A stretch of DNA of 64,000 bases from Bacteroidales bacterium (GTDB lineage: Bacteria; Bacteroidota; Bacteroidia; Bacteroidales; P3), in NCBI GenBank assembly GCA_017940465.1, contig JAGAYN010000036.1, positions 1-64,000 of the forward strand, given 5' to 3'. Shown here piece by piece: positions 33,427-42,082 of this stretch; position 1 is the stretch's first letter; each line of letters opens with the position of its first letter. The notes under the pieces are model-generated. The model had not been told where the DNA came from. It saw nothing but the letters and a program-made list of their open reading frames with translations, and searched no databases. A program made the translations under genes and the position numbers.

Positions 33427-34542
33427 ATGAAATATAGGAAAAATATCCTCGGCTTGATAGTGATGCTGCTGGCGGGAGCCACGGCGTCGGGGCAGGGGAT
33501 GCTGGAGAAGGGGCTCAAGGCCGACAAGCAGGGGCTCGACGGCCTGGCGGAGACCTACTACCGCCAGGCGGCGGACACCAATGCCGAGGCACGGATGCGC
33601 CTGGGGTTGCTCCTCGAACGGCAGGAACATTTCGCGGAAGCGGCCCGCTGGCTGGCGCAGGGCGACACCACGGCCCTCGCCATGACCCATCTGGCCGCCT
33701 GCCACGCCGAGCAGCGCCACTGGTCAGAAGCACGGCGGGCCGCGGAGAAGGCCGTGGAACTGTCCGCCGAGGGCGACAGCAGCCTGCGGGCCTCCGCCAT
33801 GGCCACCCTCGGGCTCACCCACTGCGTGGAGCGCAACTACACCAACGCCCTCTCGTGGGTGAACCGCGCGTTGCAGCAGGACCCGCAGTCGGCACGCGCC
33901 TTGAACGTCAAGGGCATCATCCAGTTCTACCGCGGACAGGACCAGGAGGCCACGCAGACCTTCCGCAAGGCGCTGCAGGTGGACCCCAAGAATATCGACG
34001 CGCACTTCAACCTGGGCTCCATGTATTGCTACCGGAATAGCTACGACCTGGCTATCAGCACCTTGAAGAAGGGCCTGAAGGTGGAGCGAGGTTCCATCAA
34101 ACTCATCTACTGCCTCGGCTGGGCCTACCTGCTGAAAGGGGAGACACAGGGGGCGATAGAGTGCCTGGAGGAGGTCATCTCGCGCGACAGTTCCTACGTG
34201 GATGCCTATAACCGACTGGGAGACATCTACTTCTCCCGTGCGGAATACAACCGTGCCATCGCCTACTACCGCACCGCCACCCGCATCGACCCCAAGGGGA
34301 GCGAGGCGTACAGCCTGCTGGGACGCACCTATGCCGAGCAGGGCGAGCTGGGGAAAGCCCTCCGGAACTACCAGAGGGCCACCGAATTGAACAAGCAGGA
34401 CGCCGAGACCTACTGCCGGTTGGCCGAGCTGTACGAGAAGCAGAAGCAGCCCAAGAAGGTACGCTCCAGCTACCAGAAGGCAGCGCGTCTGGGGCATGCC
34501 GGGGCGCAGAAGTGGTGCACGGAGCGAGGAATAGCCTATTAA
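33427..34542 (+). CDS. Secreted tetratricopeptide-repeat protein
   Basis: A 371-residue protein with a signal peptide (MKYRKNILGLIVMLLAGATASGQ to about residue 20), then about nine TPR units to the end (e.g. ALNVKGIIQFYRGQDQEATQTF, IDAHFNLGSMYCYRNSYDLAI, VDAYNRLGDIYFSRAEYNRAI, SEAYSLLGRTYAEQGELGKAL). It probably mediates protein-protein contacts in the periplasm. An upstream in-frame start at 33403 lacks a sensible signal context, so the ATG at 33427 is preferred. The prenyl synthase gene follows after 12 bp. Confidence 0.88.
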   Translation: MKYRKNILGLIVMLLAGATASGQGMLEKGLKADKQGLDGLAETYYRQAADTNAEARMRLGLLLERQEHFAEAARWLAQGDTTALAMTHLAACHAEQRHWSEARRAAEKAVELSAEGDSSLRASAMATLGLTHCVERNYTNALSWVNRALQQDPQSARALNVKGIIQFYRGQDQEATQTFRKALQVDPKNIDAHFNLGSMYCYRNSYDLAISTLKKGLKVERGSIKLIYCLGWAYLLKGETQGAIECLEEVISRDSSYVDAYNRLGDIYFSRAEYNRAIAYYRTATRIDPKGSEAYSLLGRTYAEQGELGKALRNYQRATELNKQDAETYCRLAELYEKQKQPKKVRSSYQKAARLGHAGAQKWCTERGIAY

Positions 34543-34554
34543 TATTTATTATAT

Positions 34555-35538
34555 ATGTACAATTTAAAATACTATATGGACCGAGTGTCGCAGATCATGT
34601 CGGCCGAACCCTTCGGAGGGTTGCCGGCAGAGCTCTACGACCCCATAGCCTACACCATGCGCCTGGGCGGCAAACGCATACGGCCCGCCCTGCTGCTGGC
34701 CGCCAACGGCCTGTTCGGTGGGCAGGAGGAGGCGGCCTATGGCGCCGCCATAGGCATCGAGGTGTTCCATAATTTCACCCTGCTCCACGACGACCTGATG
34801 GACCGATCCCCCCTGCGTCGCGGCGAGCCTACGGTATATGTCAAATGGGATGAGAACACCGCCGTGCTGAGTGGCGACACGATGTACGCCCTGGCTTGGC
34901 GCCATTTCCTGCGGCAACCGTCGCCACACCTGCACGAGATACTGCAGTGCTTCAACGAGACCGCCATCGAGGTGTGCGAGGGACAGCAGAAGGATATGAA
35001 CTTCGAGCGCAGGACACTCCAGGAGGTTTCCCTCGCCGACTACATGGACATGATACGGCAGAAGACCGCTGTGCTGCTGGCAGGCGCACTGAAAATCGGC
35101 GCCCTCTATGCCGGTGCGCCGCAGGAGGAGGTGGAGAAACTCTACGCCTTCGGCCTGCACCTGGGGCTGGCATTCCAGTTGCAGGACGACCTGCTGGATG
35201 GCTACGGCGACACAGCCGTCTTCGGCAAGAAGACAGGACAGGACATTCGCGACAACAAGAAGACGTTCCTCCCGCTGCTGGCCGAGCAGAAGGCTTCGGA
35301 ACCACAGGCGATGGAGTTGCGATCCCTCTTCGCATCCAAAGCCAATATGGACGAGGAGGAAAAGGTGCGCCGCGTGATGGCGCTCTACGATGCTATCGGC
35401 CTCAAAGCGCATGTCGAGGAATCCATCGCCAAGGAATTCGGCGCTGCCCGGGAGATGCTGGACAGCATTGCGGCAGAGGAGCCGGCGAAGCTCCCGTTGA
35501 GAGAGTTGATGGCCTTATTGATGGATAGAAAAAAATAA
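34555..35538 (+). CDS. Polyprenyl diphosphate synthase
   Basis: A 327-residue all-helical trans-prenyltransferase that condenses isopentenyl diphosphate with allylic diphosphates. The first Asp-rich motif is DDLMD (79-83) in FHNFTLLHDDLMDRSPLRRG, and the second is QDDLLDGYGD. The GGKRIRP substrate motif is at 38-44. The residues before the first motif suggest a short or medium chain product (FPP/GGPP class), but length cannot be decided by eye. The same pathway includes dxs at 42.1 kb. Confidence 0.92.
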   Translation: MYNLKYYMDRVSQIMSAEPFGGLPAELYDPIAYTMRLGGKRIRPALLLAANGLFGGQEEAAYGAAIGIEVFHNFTLLHDDLMDRSPLRRGEPTVYVKWDENTAVLSGDTMYALAWRHFLRQPSPHLHEILQCFNETAIEVCEGQQKDMNFERRTLQEVSLADYMDMIRQKTAVLLAGALKIGALYAGAPQEEVEKLYAFGLHLGLAFQLQDDLLDGYGDTAVFGKKTGQDIRDNKKTFLPLLAEQKASEPQAMELRSLFASKANMDEEEKVRRVMALYDAIGLKAHVEESIAKEFGAAREMLDSIAAEEPAKLPLRELMALLMDRKK

Positions 35539-35568
35539 CATTTTTTTGTCGGGTTTAGAAAAAAGGTG

Positions 35569-35576
35569 TATATTTG
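35569..35576 (+). promoter_or_regulatory. Promoter of the exbB-exbD cluster
   Basis: TATATTTG is preceded by TTTG at 35545-35548, a 20-bp spacing typical of the Bacteroidetes -33/-7 promoter, 64 bp before the exbB ATG. Confidence 0.7.
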
Positions 35577-35639
35577 CACTACGAATCAAACTATGTAGAA
35601 TATAAATAATTAATTAATAATCAACACACTAACAACATC

Positions 35640-36449
35640 ATGAAAAAAGTTTTTGCATTGCTGTCAATAGCAGGACTGTTGACATTTGCCAACTTCAACG
35701 GCGTCATGGCCCAGGATGTAACCTCGGGCGAAGCCACTGAACAGGTAGCCGAAGAGACCGCCGTGGCGGAAGACATGGCCGCTCCCATCGAGGAGGCTGC
35801 CGCCGCTGCCGACGACACTAAGTCGTTCCACCAGGTTCTGAAAGAGAAATACATTCAGGGTGGTGCAGGCTGGATGACCCCGGTGCTCCTCTGCCTCATT
35901 TTCGGTATGGCTCTCGTTATCGAGCGTATCCTCTACCTGAACATGGCTACCACCAACGTGAAGAAACTTCTTGACGGCATTGAGGACAATGTGAAGGGTG
36001 GCAACTACGAAGGTGCCAAGGAACTGTGCCGCAACACCCGCGGCCCCGTGGCCAGCATCTTCTACCAGGGTCTCGACCGCGTGGGTCAGGGTCTTGAGAA
36101 TGTGGAGAAAGCCGTCACCAGCTACGGTGGTGTGCAGATGGCCCGTTTGGAGAACAACCTCACCTGGATCGGCCTCTTCATTGCCCTGGCTCCCTCTTTC
36201 GGATTCCTCGGCACTGTGGTCGGTATGGTGCAGGCCTTCGACGATATCGAGGTGGCCGGTGACATCAGCCCGACTGTTGTGGCTGGCGGTATGAAAGTGG
36301 CTCTGTTGACCACCATCTTCGGTCTCATCGTTGCCATTATCCTTCAGATTTTCTACAACTACATCCTCACCAAGATCGAGAGCTTGGTCGACCAGATGGA
36401 GGACGGCAGCATCTCCTTCATGGACATCCTCGTGAAGTACCACAAATAA
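35640..36449 (+). CDS. exbB: MotA/TolQ/ExbB-type proton channel protein
   Basis: A 269-residue inner membrane protein: an N-terminal signal-like segment and an Ala/Glu-rich periplasmic part (about 25-70), then three transmembrane helices. TM1 is MTPVLLCLIFGMALVIERI; TM2 and TM3 are around NNLTWIGLFIALAPSFGFLGTVVGMVQAF and MKVALLTTIFGLIVAIILQIFYNY. The conserved GLLGTV-like motif reads GFLGTVVGM. With ExbD it forms the proton-driven motor that energises TonB-dependent receptors. First gene of a four-gene cluster; no tonB follows in the window. Confidence 0.93.
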   Translation: MKKVFALLSIAGLLTFANFNGVMAQDVTSGEATEQVAEETAVAEDMAAPIEEAAAAADDTKSFHQVLKEKYIQGGAGWMTPVLLCLIFGMALVIERILYLNMATTNVKKLLDGIEDNVKGGNYEGAKELCRNTRGPVASIFYQGLDRVGQGLENVEKAVTSYGGVQMARLENNLTWIGLFIALAPSFGFLGTVVGMVQAFDDIEVAGDISPTVVAGGMKVALLTTIFGLIVAIILQIFYNYILTKIESLVDQMEDGSISFMDILVKYHK

Positions 36450-36522
36450 TGGTTCTTCGGGCACGTCCCGTAAACGTATCAACTGATAAACAATCAACTT
36501 ATCAACGTAAAAAGAAACCATT

Positions 36523-36996
36523 ATGAACGAGAAAACAGATAAACTCATCACCTTTGTCGGCCTGGGCATAGCCTTGCTGTGCACTGTGCTGGCCATTGTG
36601 TTCGCCATGAACAACGGTGGAGTGAAGGACCTGTGGGCAGTGAACCAGGGCGGCCTCTTCGACGCCGTCTACTGGATACTGGTCTGCCTGGTGGCCATCT
36701 CCATCATCGCCATTGTCATCTTCCTGTTTGTCAAGCTGGCCAACCGTTTCAAGACGGTGCCCGGCTATGCGAAGAAGTTCTTCATCATCCTCGGTGTGGC
36801 CATCGTGGCCTGTGTGGCCGCCTTCCTGCTGGCCAAGGGCAACGACGTGACTCCCGCCCTGATGGAGAGACAGGATATCTCCGAAGGTACCTCCAAGTTC
36901 ATCGGTGCCGCCTGCATCTTGGTGTACATCCTTGTGATCGGCGCCGCCTGCTGCATCGTGTTTGCCGAGGTGTCCAAATCGCTTAAAAAGAAATAA
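36523..36996 (+). CDS. Small polytopic membrane protein in the exb cluster
   Basis: A 157-residue protein with about four transmembrane helices (residues 8-30, 48-72, 83-104 and 124-148) and few loops. It has no enzyme motif. It lies between exbB and exbD, as often seen in Bacteroidetes exb clusters, 3 bp before exbD, and is probably an accessory of the motor complex (inference from position). Confidence 0.75.
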   Translation: MNEKTDKLITFVGLGIALLCTVLAIVFAMNNGGVKDLWAVNQGGLFDAVYWILVCLVAISIIAIVIFLFVKLANRFKTVPGYAKKFFIILGVAIVACVAAFLLAKGNDVTPALMERQDISEGTSKFIGAACILVYILVIGAACCIVFAEVSKSLKKK

Positions 36997-36999
36997 GAA

Positions 37000-37569
37000 A
37001 TGGCAAGAAAAACACCTGGACTGAACACCAGCTCGATGTCCGACATATCGTTCCTGTTGTTGGCCTTCTTCCTGATGGTCTCCAACATCAACAGCGATAT
37101 GGGCATCGCGCGTAAACTCCCGCCGCCCCTGCCGGAGAATGTGGATCCGCCAGAGGTGAAGGAACGTAACATCTTCGTTGTCATGGTCAACAAGGACGAC
37201 CGGCTCCTGTTCAACACCGAGTACGGGCGCATTGAAGACCTCAAGGACCGCGCCAAGGAGTTCCTTGGCAACCCCCGCAACCAGGCGCACATGCCGGAGA
37301 AAGAGATGCGGCAGATTGACCTTCTCGGAAACGTGGAGGTGTCCAAGGGCGTCATCTCCCTCCGCAACGACCGCGGTACATCTTACGACATGTACCTTCA
37401 GGTGCAGAACGAGTTGACCGCCGCCATCAGCGAAATGCGCAACGAACTGTCCACCGCCCGTTTCGGCAAACAGTATGCCGACCTTAACGATCAACAGCGC
37501 AAAGCCGTAGAGCAGGCCGTACCCATGGCCATCTCGGAAGCCGAGCCCACAAAGATAGGAGGTAATTAA
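37000..37569 (+). CDS. exbD: ExbD/TolR-family protein, first copy
   Basis: A 189-residue single-pass inner membrane protein. A short cytoplasmic N-terminus PGLNTSSMSDISFLLLAFFLMVSNI carries the TM helix with the proton-carrying Asp (Asp14 in SMSDISFLLL). A larger periplasmic domain (about 40-189) is typical of the long Bacteroidetes ExbD. Its stop overlaps the start of the second exbD (TAATG). Confidence 0.92.
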   Translation: MARKTPGLNTSSMSDISFLLLAFFLMVSNINSDMGIARKLPPPLPENVDPPEVKERNIFVVMVNKDDRLLFNTEYGRIEDLKDRAKEFLGNPRNQAHMPEKEMRQIDLLGNVEVSKGVISLRNDRGTSYDMYLQVQNELTAAISEMRNELSTARFGKQYADLNDQQRKAVEQAVPMAISEAEPTKIGGN

Positions 37570-38039
37570 TGGCACGTTTTACTGGTAAAAAAGCTAAAGA
37601 GACCCCCGCCCTGAACATGGGATCGATGAGTGATATCATCTTCATGCTCCTGTTCTTCTTCATGGTGATCACCACCATGCGCGAGAGCAGCCTCTATGTG
37701 AAGATTATCCCTCCGCAAGGCACCGAGGTTACCAAGCTTGAGAAGAAGAGCCTGGTGAGCTACATCAACGTCGGTGTGCCGCTGCAGGACCAGCAGAAGA
37801 AGTACGGTACGGAGCCCCGTATCCAGCTCAACGACCAGATCTCGGAGGTGTCCGATATCATCGCTTTCGTGGAGCAGGAGCGCGAGCAGCGCAACGAGGT
37901 GGACCGCCCCTTCCTCACCACCGCCATCAAGGCCGACAAACAGGTCCGCATGGGTATGGTGACCGACATCAAGCAGGAACTGCGCAAGGCCGGTGCGCTG
38001 CGTATCTTCTACAACGCCACCAAGGGCATGCGGAAGTAA
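37569..38039 (+). CDS. exbD: ExbD/TolR-family protein, second copy
   Basis: A 156-residue protein with the same layout: LNMGSMSDIIFMLLFFFMVITTM contains the TM helix and the key Asp, followed by a periplasmic domain. It is paired with the first ExbD, as is usual in Bacteroidetes, and probably makes a heteromeric ExbD pair in the ExbB channel. It is the last gene of the cluster; the terminator at 38064 follows. Confidence 0.92.
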   Translation: MARFTGKKAKETPALNMGSMSDIIFMLLFFFMVITTMRESSLYVKIIPPQGTEVTKLEKKSLVSYINVGVPLQDQQKKYGTEPRIQLNDQISEVSDIIAFVEQEREQRNEVDRPFLTTAIKADKQVRMGMVTDIKQELRKAGALRIFYNATKGMRK

Positions 38040-38063
38040 TTCCGCCAAGCCTCACTCTAAACC

Positions 38064-38094
38064 GAATCCCCGACAGACATGCTGCCGGGGATTC
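38064..38094 (+). terminator. exb cluster terminator
   Basis: An inverted repeat GAATCCCCG / CGGGGATTC with a partly paired inner CAG/CTG, followed by T6, 24 bp after the exbD stop. Confidence 0.8.
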
Positions 38095-38116
38095 TTTTTT
38101 CTATGTGTGGGAGGGA

Positions 38117-39046
38117 TTATCGTCCGGTCATGCGGCGGAAGAAGAAGACGAGGCCGACGGTCATGAGGGCCATGACGCCGACGATGACCCAGAAGGCTGT
38201 GGTGGAGGTGACGAAGGGGAAGTCGACGTTCATACCGAAGAGGCTGGCCACCACGGTCAGGGGGAGCATGATGGTGGAGAAGTAGGTGAGGACGCGCATG
38301 ATTTCGTTGGTGCGGTTGGTCAGCAGGGAGTCGAAGGTCTGGGAGAGGCCCTCGATGAGTTCGCCGTAGTCTTCGATGGAGTCGAACATCTTCTGGTATT
38401 GGTCGAGGATGTTGCCCCAGTAGTCTTCCATGTCCATCACTTCGGGGTCGACGAAGCCTTTGATGCCACCGCTTTCAAACATGTGCAGCACGCGGAGCTG
38501 GGGTTTGAAGGTGGTGTTGAGGAGGATGATGTTGCGCCGGGTGACGGAGATTTGCTCGATGATGGTGCGGGCGCGTTTGTTGAAGATGTCGTAGTTGATG
38601 AGGTCCACTTCGGCGCCGACGCGTTGGACGAGGGTGTTGGTTTCGAGCATGAGGCGGTTGAGGATGTGGTAGAGCAGCTGGTCGCTGGTGGCCATCATGG
38701 CCTGCGTCTCCTCGTCGCCGTCGGCGATGTCGGACTGGATGTCGTCGAAGAATTTCTTGACCACCCAGTGGGCCTTGCCGACGGTGATGATGTAGTCGCG
38801 CCCCCAGAAGAGTTTCACTTCGCGGATGCGGATGGTCTTGTTGTCGCGGTCGAAGTAGGGGAAATGGAGTATGAGGAAATAGTAGTCGTCATATTCATCG
38901 ATCTTGGGTCGCTGCGTGGTGCCGCGGCAGTCCTCGATGTCAAGGGGGTGGAACTGATATTGGTCGAGAAGCAGACGGTAATCGTCCTCGGTGGGGTTGG
39001 TGATGTCGAGCCACCGGACTCCTTTATGCTGGATGGTTTCTATCAT
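38117..39046 (-). CDS. corA: CorA-type magnesium/cobalt transporter
   Basis: A 309-residue protein: a large N-terminal cytoplasmic alpha/beta domain with a long stalk helix, then two C-terminal transmembrane helices. The channel signature GMN is present in VASLFGMNVDFPFV between them. It forms a pentameric Mg2+ channel. The C-terminus is basic (FFFRRMTGR). It is monocistronic, with a -7 box at 39112-39119. Confidence 0.94.
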   Translation of the reverse strand: MIETIQHKGVRWLDITNPTEDDYRLLLDQYQFHPLDIEDCRGTTQRPKIDEYDDYYFLILHFPYFDRDNKTIRIREVKLFWGRDYIITVGKAHWVVKKFFDDIQSDIADGDEETQAMMATSDQLLYHILNRLMLETNTLVQRVGAEVDLINYDIFNKRARTIIEQISVTRRNIILLNTTFKPQLRVLHMFESGGIKGFVDPEVMDMEDYWGNILDQYQKMFDSIEDYGELIEGLSQTFDSLLTNRTNEIMRVLTYFSTIMLPLTVVASLFGMNVDFPFVTSTTAFWVIVGVMALMTVGLVFFFRRMTGR

Positions 39047-39111
39047 GGTACACCTCCTTGTTGATTGACGTTCAAGATTCTACATTCGAGTATGTGTTTG
39101 GATTCAATTTG

Positions 39112-39119
39112 CAAAGATA
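39112..39119 (-). promoter_or_regulatory. Bacteroidetes -7 box for corA
   Basis: CAAAGATA reads TATCTTTG on the minus strand, 66 bp before the corA start. Confidence 0.6.
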
Positions 39120-39196
39120 GGAATTAAAAACGGAATGTGCAAATTTTTTTCTTCTCCGGGGCAGAAAACGGGCCTTTCGGGGATGAAAAACGGGGA

Positions 39197-39273
39197 AATG
39201 GTTCATAAGGGTCCATATCGGTTCTCAGTCGAAGTAAATACCTATGGGATACCTTGAGGATACCTACAGGGTC
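39197..39273 (+). repeat. Interspersed intergenic repeat with 11-bp periodicity, copy B
   Basis: Contains the shared core ATATCGGTTCTCAGTCGAAG, then ATACCTATGGG, ATACCTTGAGG and ATACCTACAGG in 11-bp steps. It lies in the 380-bp gap between corA and the carrier gene; the rest of the gap holds the two promoters and nothing else I can support. Confidence 0.8.
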
Positions 39274-39395
39274 GCCGGCGGATGCGGCGGCACCGCGAGG
39301 GGGATGTGGCGGGTAGGGTGGGGGAGAAGCGGTTGGTATACAGCTGGTTAGGCCAATGTTGGTAAAAATATGGCTCCGCAATGCGAAAATATTGC

Positions 39396-39403
39396 TATCT
39401 TTG
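39396..39403 (+). promoter_or_regulatory. Bacteroidetes -7 box for the carrier gene
   Basis: TATCTTTG lies 24 bp before the ATG at 39427. Confidence 0.6.
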
Positions 39404-39426
39404 CATTTCAATTTACGGAAAAGAAC

Positions 39427-41010
39427 ATGAAACGCATACCGCATACCTTCACCATCGTTTTCGCGCTCATCGTGCTGGCGGCCGCCCTGACGTGGGTGGT
39501 GCCGGCTGGGGAATATGTGCGCGAGAGCGTGGAGGGCCGCGAGGTGGTGGTGAACGATTCGTTCCACTTCGTGGAGCGGTCGCCGCAGACGTGGCAGGTG
39601 TTCTCGGCGCTGTTCAGCGGATTTGTGGACAAGGCCGACATTGTGATCTTCATCCTCATGGTGGGAGGAGCGTTCTGGATACTGAACCATAGCCACGCGA
39701 TCGAGGTGGGGGTGATGGCGTTCCTGCGCCGGGTGCGCCGGCTGGGGCGCTACAGGGTGGTGGAGCGCCTGGGAGTGGAGAATATCATCATCACGCTGGT
39801 GATGCTGATGTTCAGCCTGTTCGGCGCGGTGTTCGGGATGAGCGAGGAGACGATCGCCTTCGTGGTGGTCTTTGTGCCGCTGGCCATCTCGATGGGATAC
39901 GATTCGATTGTGGGGGTGTGCATGTGCTATGTGGCTGCACATGTGGGTTTTGCGGGCGCGATGCTCAATCCGTTCACCATAGGCGTGGCACAGGGCATCG
40001 CGGGGCTGCCGCTCTTTTCCGGCCTGGAATACAGGGTGTTCTGCTGGCTGGTGCTTACGGTGGTGGGCATCGCCTTCGTGCTGTGGTATGCCCATAGGGT
40101 GAAAGCGCAGCCGGAGCGTTCGCCGATGTACGCGTTGGATGACTACTGGCGCAGCCGTGTGCAGCAGCAGGAGTCGGAGCCGGTGGCCTATCGATCGCCT
40201 CGGGTAGCCTGGATGGTGTACGGAATTGTATGCGTGGTGTTTGCAGTGCTTGCCTTCATCTATCCCTTTACGTCGTTCGCGTTTCATTTCTCCACGCTTA
40301 ACCTTCCGGTGATGCCTGTGCTGGCGGTGCTGTTCGCAGTGGGAGGCTACCTCATGTTGCGCCGCAGCGTGCACTTCTTCATCCTCCACCTGATGCTTTT
40401 CACGGTGGTCTGCCTTGTGGTGGGGGTGCTGGGCTATGGGTGGTATGTGCGGGAGATATCGGCGCTGTTCCTGGCGATGGGTATTGCCAGTGGGGTGGCC
40501 GACAGCCAAGGGGCCGACAGCATAGCCAAACTGTTTCTGGAGGGATGCAGGGACATCCTCTCGGCAGCATTGGTGGTGGGTCTGGCGAGCGGCATTGTGT
40601 TTGTGCTCCGCGACGGACATGTAATCGACACACTGCTATATGGGCTCACGCGGTCGCTGGCGCAGACGGGCGAGGTGGCTTCGCTGGGTGCGATGTACGG
40701 TTTCCAGACATTGCTGAACCTGGTGATGCCGAGTGGCTCGGCCAAGGCGGCGCTGACGATGCCGATCATGGCGCAGTTTGCCGACTTGATAGGTGTATCG
40801 CGCCAGACGACGGTGCTGGCGTTCCAGTTCGGCGACGGCTTCACCAATATGCTTACGCCTACAAGCGGTGTGCTGATCGGCGTGCTGGGGGTGGCACGTA
40901 TCCCGTATGGCACCTGGCTGAAGTGGGCCTGGCGCTTTATCGTAGGACTCATCGTGGCCGGATTTCTGCTGATGTTGCCCACGCTGTGGCACCAGCTGCC
41001 GGGTTTCTGA
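39427..41010 (+). CDS. YfcC/DcuC-superfamily membrane carrier
   Basis: A 527-residue inner membrane protein with about 12-13 transmembrane helices. The YfcC-family opening IPHTFTIVFALIVLAAALTWVVPAGEY is clear, as are the conserved re-entrant motifs FGMSEETIAF, NPFTIGVAQGIAG and, in the second half, LVMPSGSAKAALTMPIMAQFADLIGVSRQ. These carriers move C4-dicarboxylates or basic amino acids (arginine/ornithine); the substrate cannot be decided. The frame is open to 39370, but the promoter position and the family start support the ATG at 39427. Confidence 0.9.
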   Translation: MKRIPHTFTIVFALIVLAAALTWVVPAGEYVRESVEGREVVVNDSFHFVERSPQTWQVFSALFSGFVDKADIVIFILMVGGAFWILNHSHAIEVGVMAFLRRVRRLGRYRVVERLGVENIIITLVMLMFSLFGAVFGMSEETIAFVVVFVPLAISMGYDSIVGVCMCYVAAHVGFAGAMLNPFTIGVAQGIAGLPLFSGLEYRVFCWLVLTVVGIAFVLWYAHRVKAQPERSPMYALDDYWRSRVQQQESEPVAYRSPRVAWMVYGIVCVVFAVLAFIYPFTSFAFHFSTLNLPVMPVLAVLFAVGGYLMLRRSVHFFILHLMLFTVVCLVVGVLGYGWYVREISALFLAMGIASGVADSQGADSIAKLFLEGCRDILSAALVVGLASGIVFVLRDGHVIDTLLYGLTRSLAQTGEVASLGAMYGFQTLLNLVMPSGSAKAALTMPIMAQFADLIGVSRQTTVLAFQFGDGFTNMLTPTSGVLIGVLGVARIPYGTWLKWAWRFIVGLIVAGFLLMLPTLWHQLPGF

Positions 41011-41089
41011 CGGGGCATTTATCCTTTTTTCACTCTGCATAATTCATTATTATATGCAATAAAACGAGGCGGAATGCGTTAGGGGAGAT

Positions 41090-42082
41090 ATGCAGTACAG
41101 GAAGAACATACTGACGGTGGCGCTGCTGATGCTGTGTGTGGCTGCGGCGGCACAGGACAAGGGGCGGATGCGGCGCTATGAGGACAGCCTGGCGGTGCTG
41201 ATAGGCAGGGTGAGCGATATGCCGACGGACAACGAGCGGTACCTGGCGTCGGAGGAGACGGTCCAGGTGCTGTGTCGAGCATTGGAGGAGGAGGGGTCCG
41301 AGAAGTGGCGCTGGCAGCTTCCGCCATACATCTCGTTCCTGGCTTCGCCGGACAACCAGGTGCGCCTCTTCACCTGGGCCGTGGTGCGCGACGACGGTGT
41401 GTTCGAGTGCTTCGGTGTCATCCAGTACTTCAACGAACGCGAGGATGAATACCAGTACAAACTGTTGCTGGACAAGTCGGAAGAGATTATAAACCGCGAG
41501 GAAAGCCTGCTGAGTGCCGACCGGTGGCTGGGCGCGGTCTATCAAGATATCATCCAGGTGACGTCCGGCGAACGGACATATTACACGCTCCTGGGCTGGA
41601 ACGGAGTGGACAACCTGACAGAGCGCAAGATGATCGAACCGCTGACGCTCCGTGGGGGTGTCCCGCAGTTCGGAGGTCCTCTCTTCCGGAGGGAGCGCAA
41701 CCTGCGGCGTATCGTGCTGGAATATACCAACGAGGCGATGGTGAACCTCTCGTATGAGACCCAGGTGATACAGGAGGTGGAGCGTAAGCGCGAGAAGGTG
41801 AAGGGCACCAATCGCTACCGCACCGTGGAGAAAATCAAGGAGCACAGGGAGGCGGTAATCATCTTCGACGAGGTGGAACCCCAGGTGCCTGGCATGGAGG
41901 GGCTGTTCCATTACTATGTGCCCTCCGGTACGGAACTGGCCTATGCCTTCGTGGATGGCAAGTGGGAGTTGCGCAAGGGCGCCCAGGGTCGGCTGACAGA
42001 CAAGAAACTGAACAAAGACTTCGCCCCACTTCCCAAGACACAACCCAGCTACAAGTACGACACACAAAGAAGTTCCCAATGA
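41090..42082 (+). CDS. Secreted protein of unknown function, dxs neighbour
   Basis: A 330-residue protein with a signal peptide (residues 1-21, ending AAAAQ). The mature part is mixed alpha/beta with RLFTWAVVRDDGVFECFGVI and YTLLGWNGVDNLTERKMIEPL stretches and a basic middle (about 225-260). No enzyme signature. Its stop codon overlaps the dxs start (ATGA), so it is translationally coupled to dxs. I do not recognise a named family with confidence. Confidence 0.8.
   Translation: MQYRKNILTVALLMLCVAAAAQDKGRMRRYEDSLAVLIGRVSDMPTDNERYLASEETVQVLCRALEEEGSEKWRWQLPPYISFLASPDNQVRLFTWAVVRDDGVFECFGVIQYFNEREDEYQYKLLLDKSEEIINREESLLSADRWLGAVYQDIIQVTSGERTYYTLLGWNGVDNLTERKMIEPLTLRGGVPQFGGPLFRRERNLRRIVLEYTNEAMVNLSYETQVIQEVERKREKVKGTNRYRTVEKIKEHREAVIIFDEVEPQVPGMEGLFHYYVPSGTELAYAFVDGKWELRKGAQGRLTDKKLNKDFAPLPKTQPSYKYDTQRSSQ

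Noticed and set aside
39124..40620. 498-codon minus-strand ORF, His-rich
   Set aside because: Antisense of the YfcC-type carrier; the C-terminal part crosses an intergenic repeat and a promoter.
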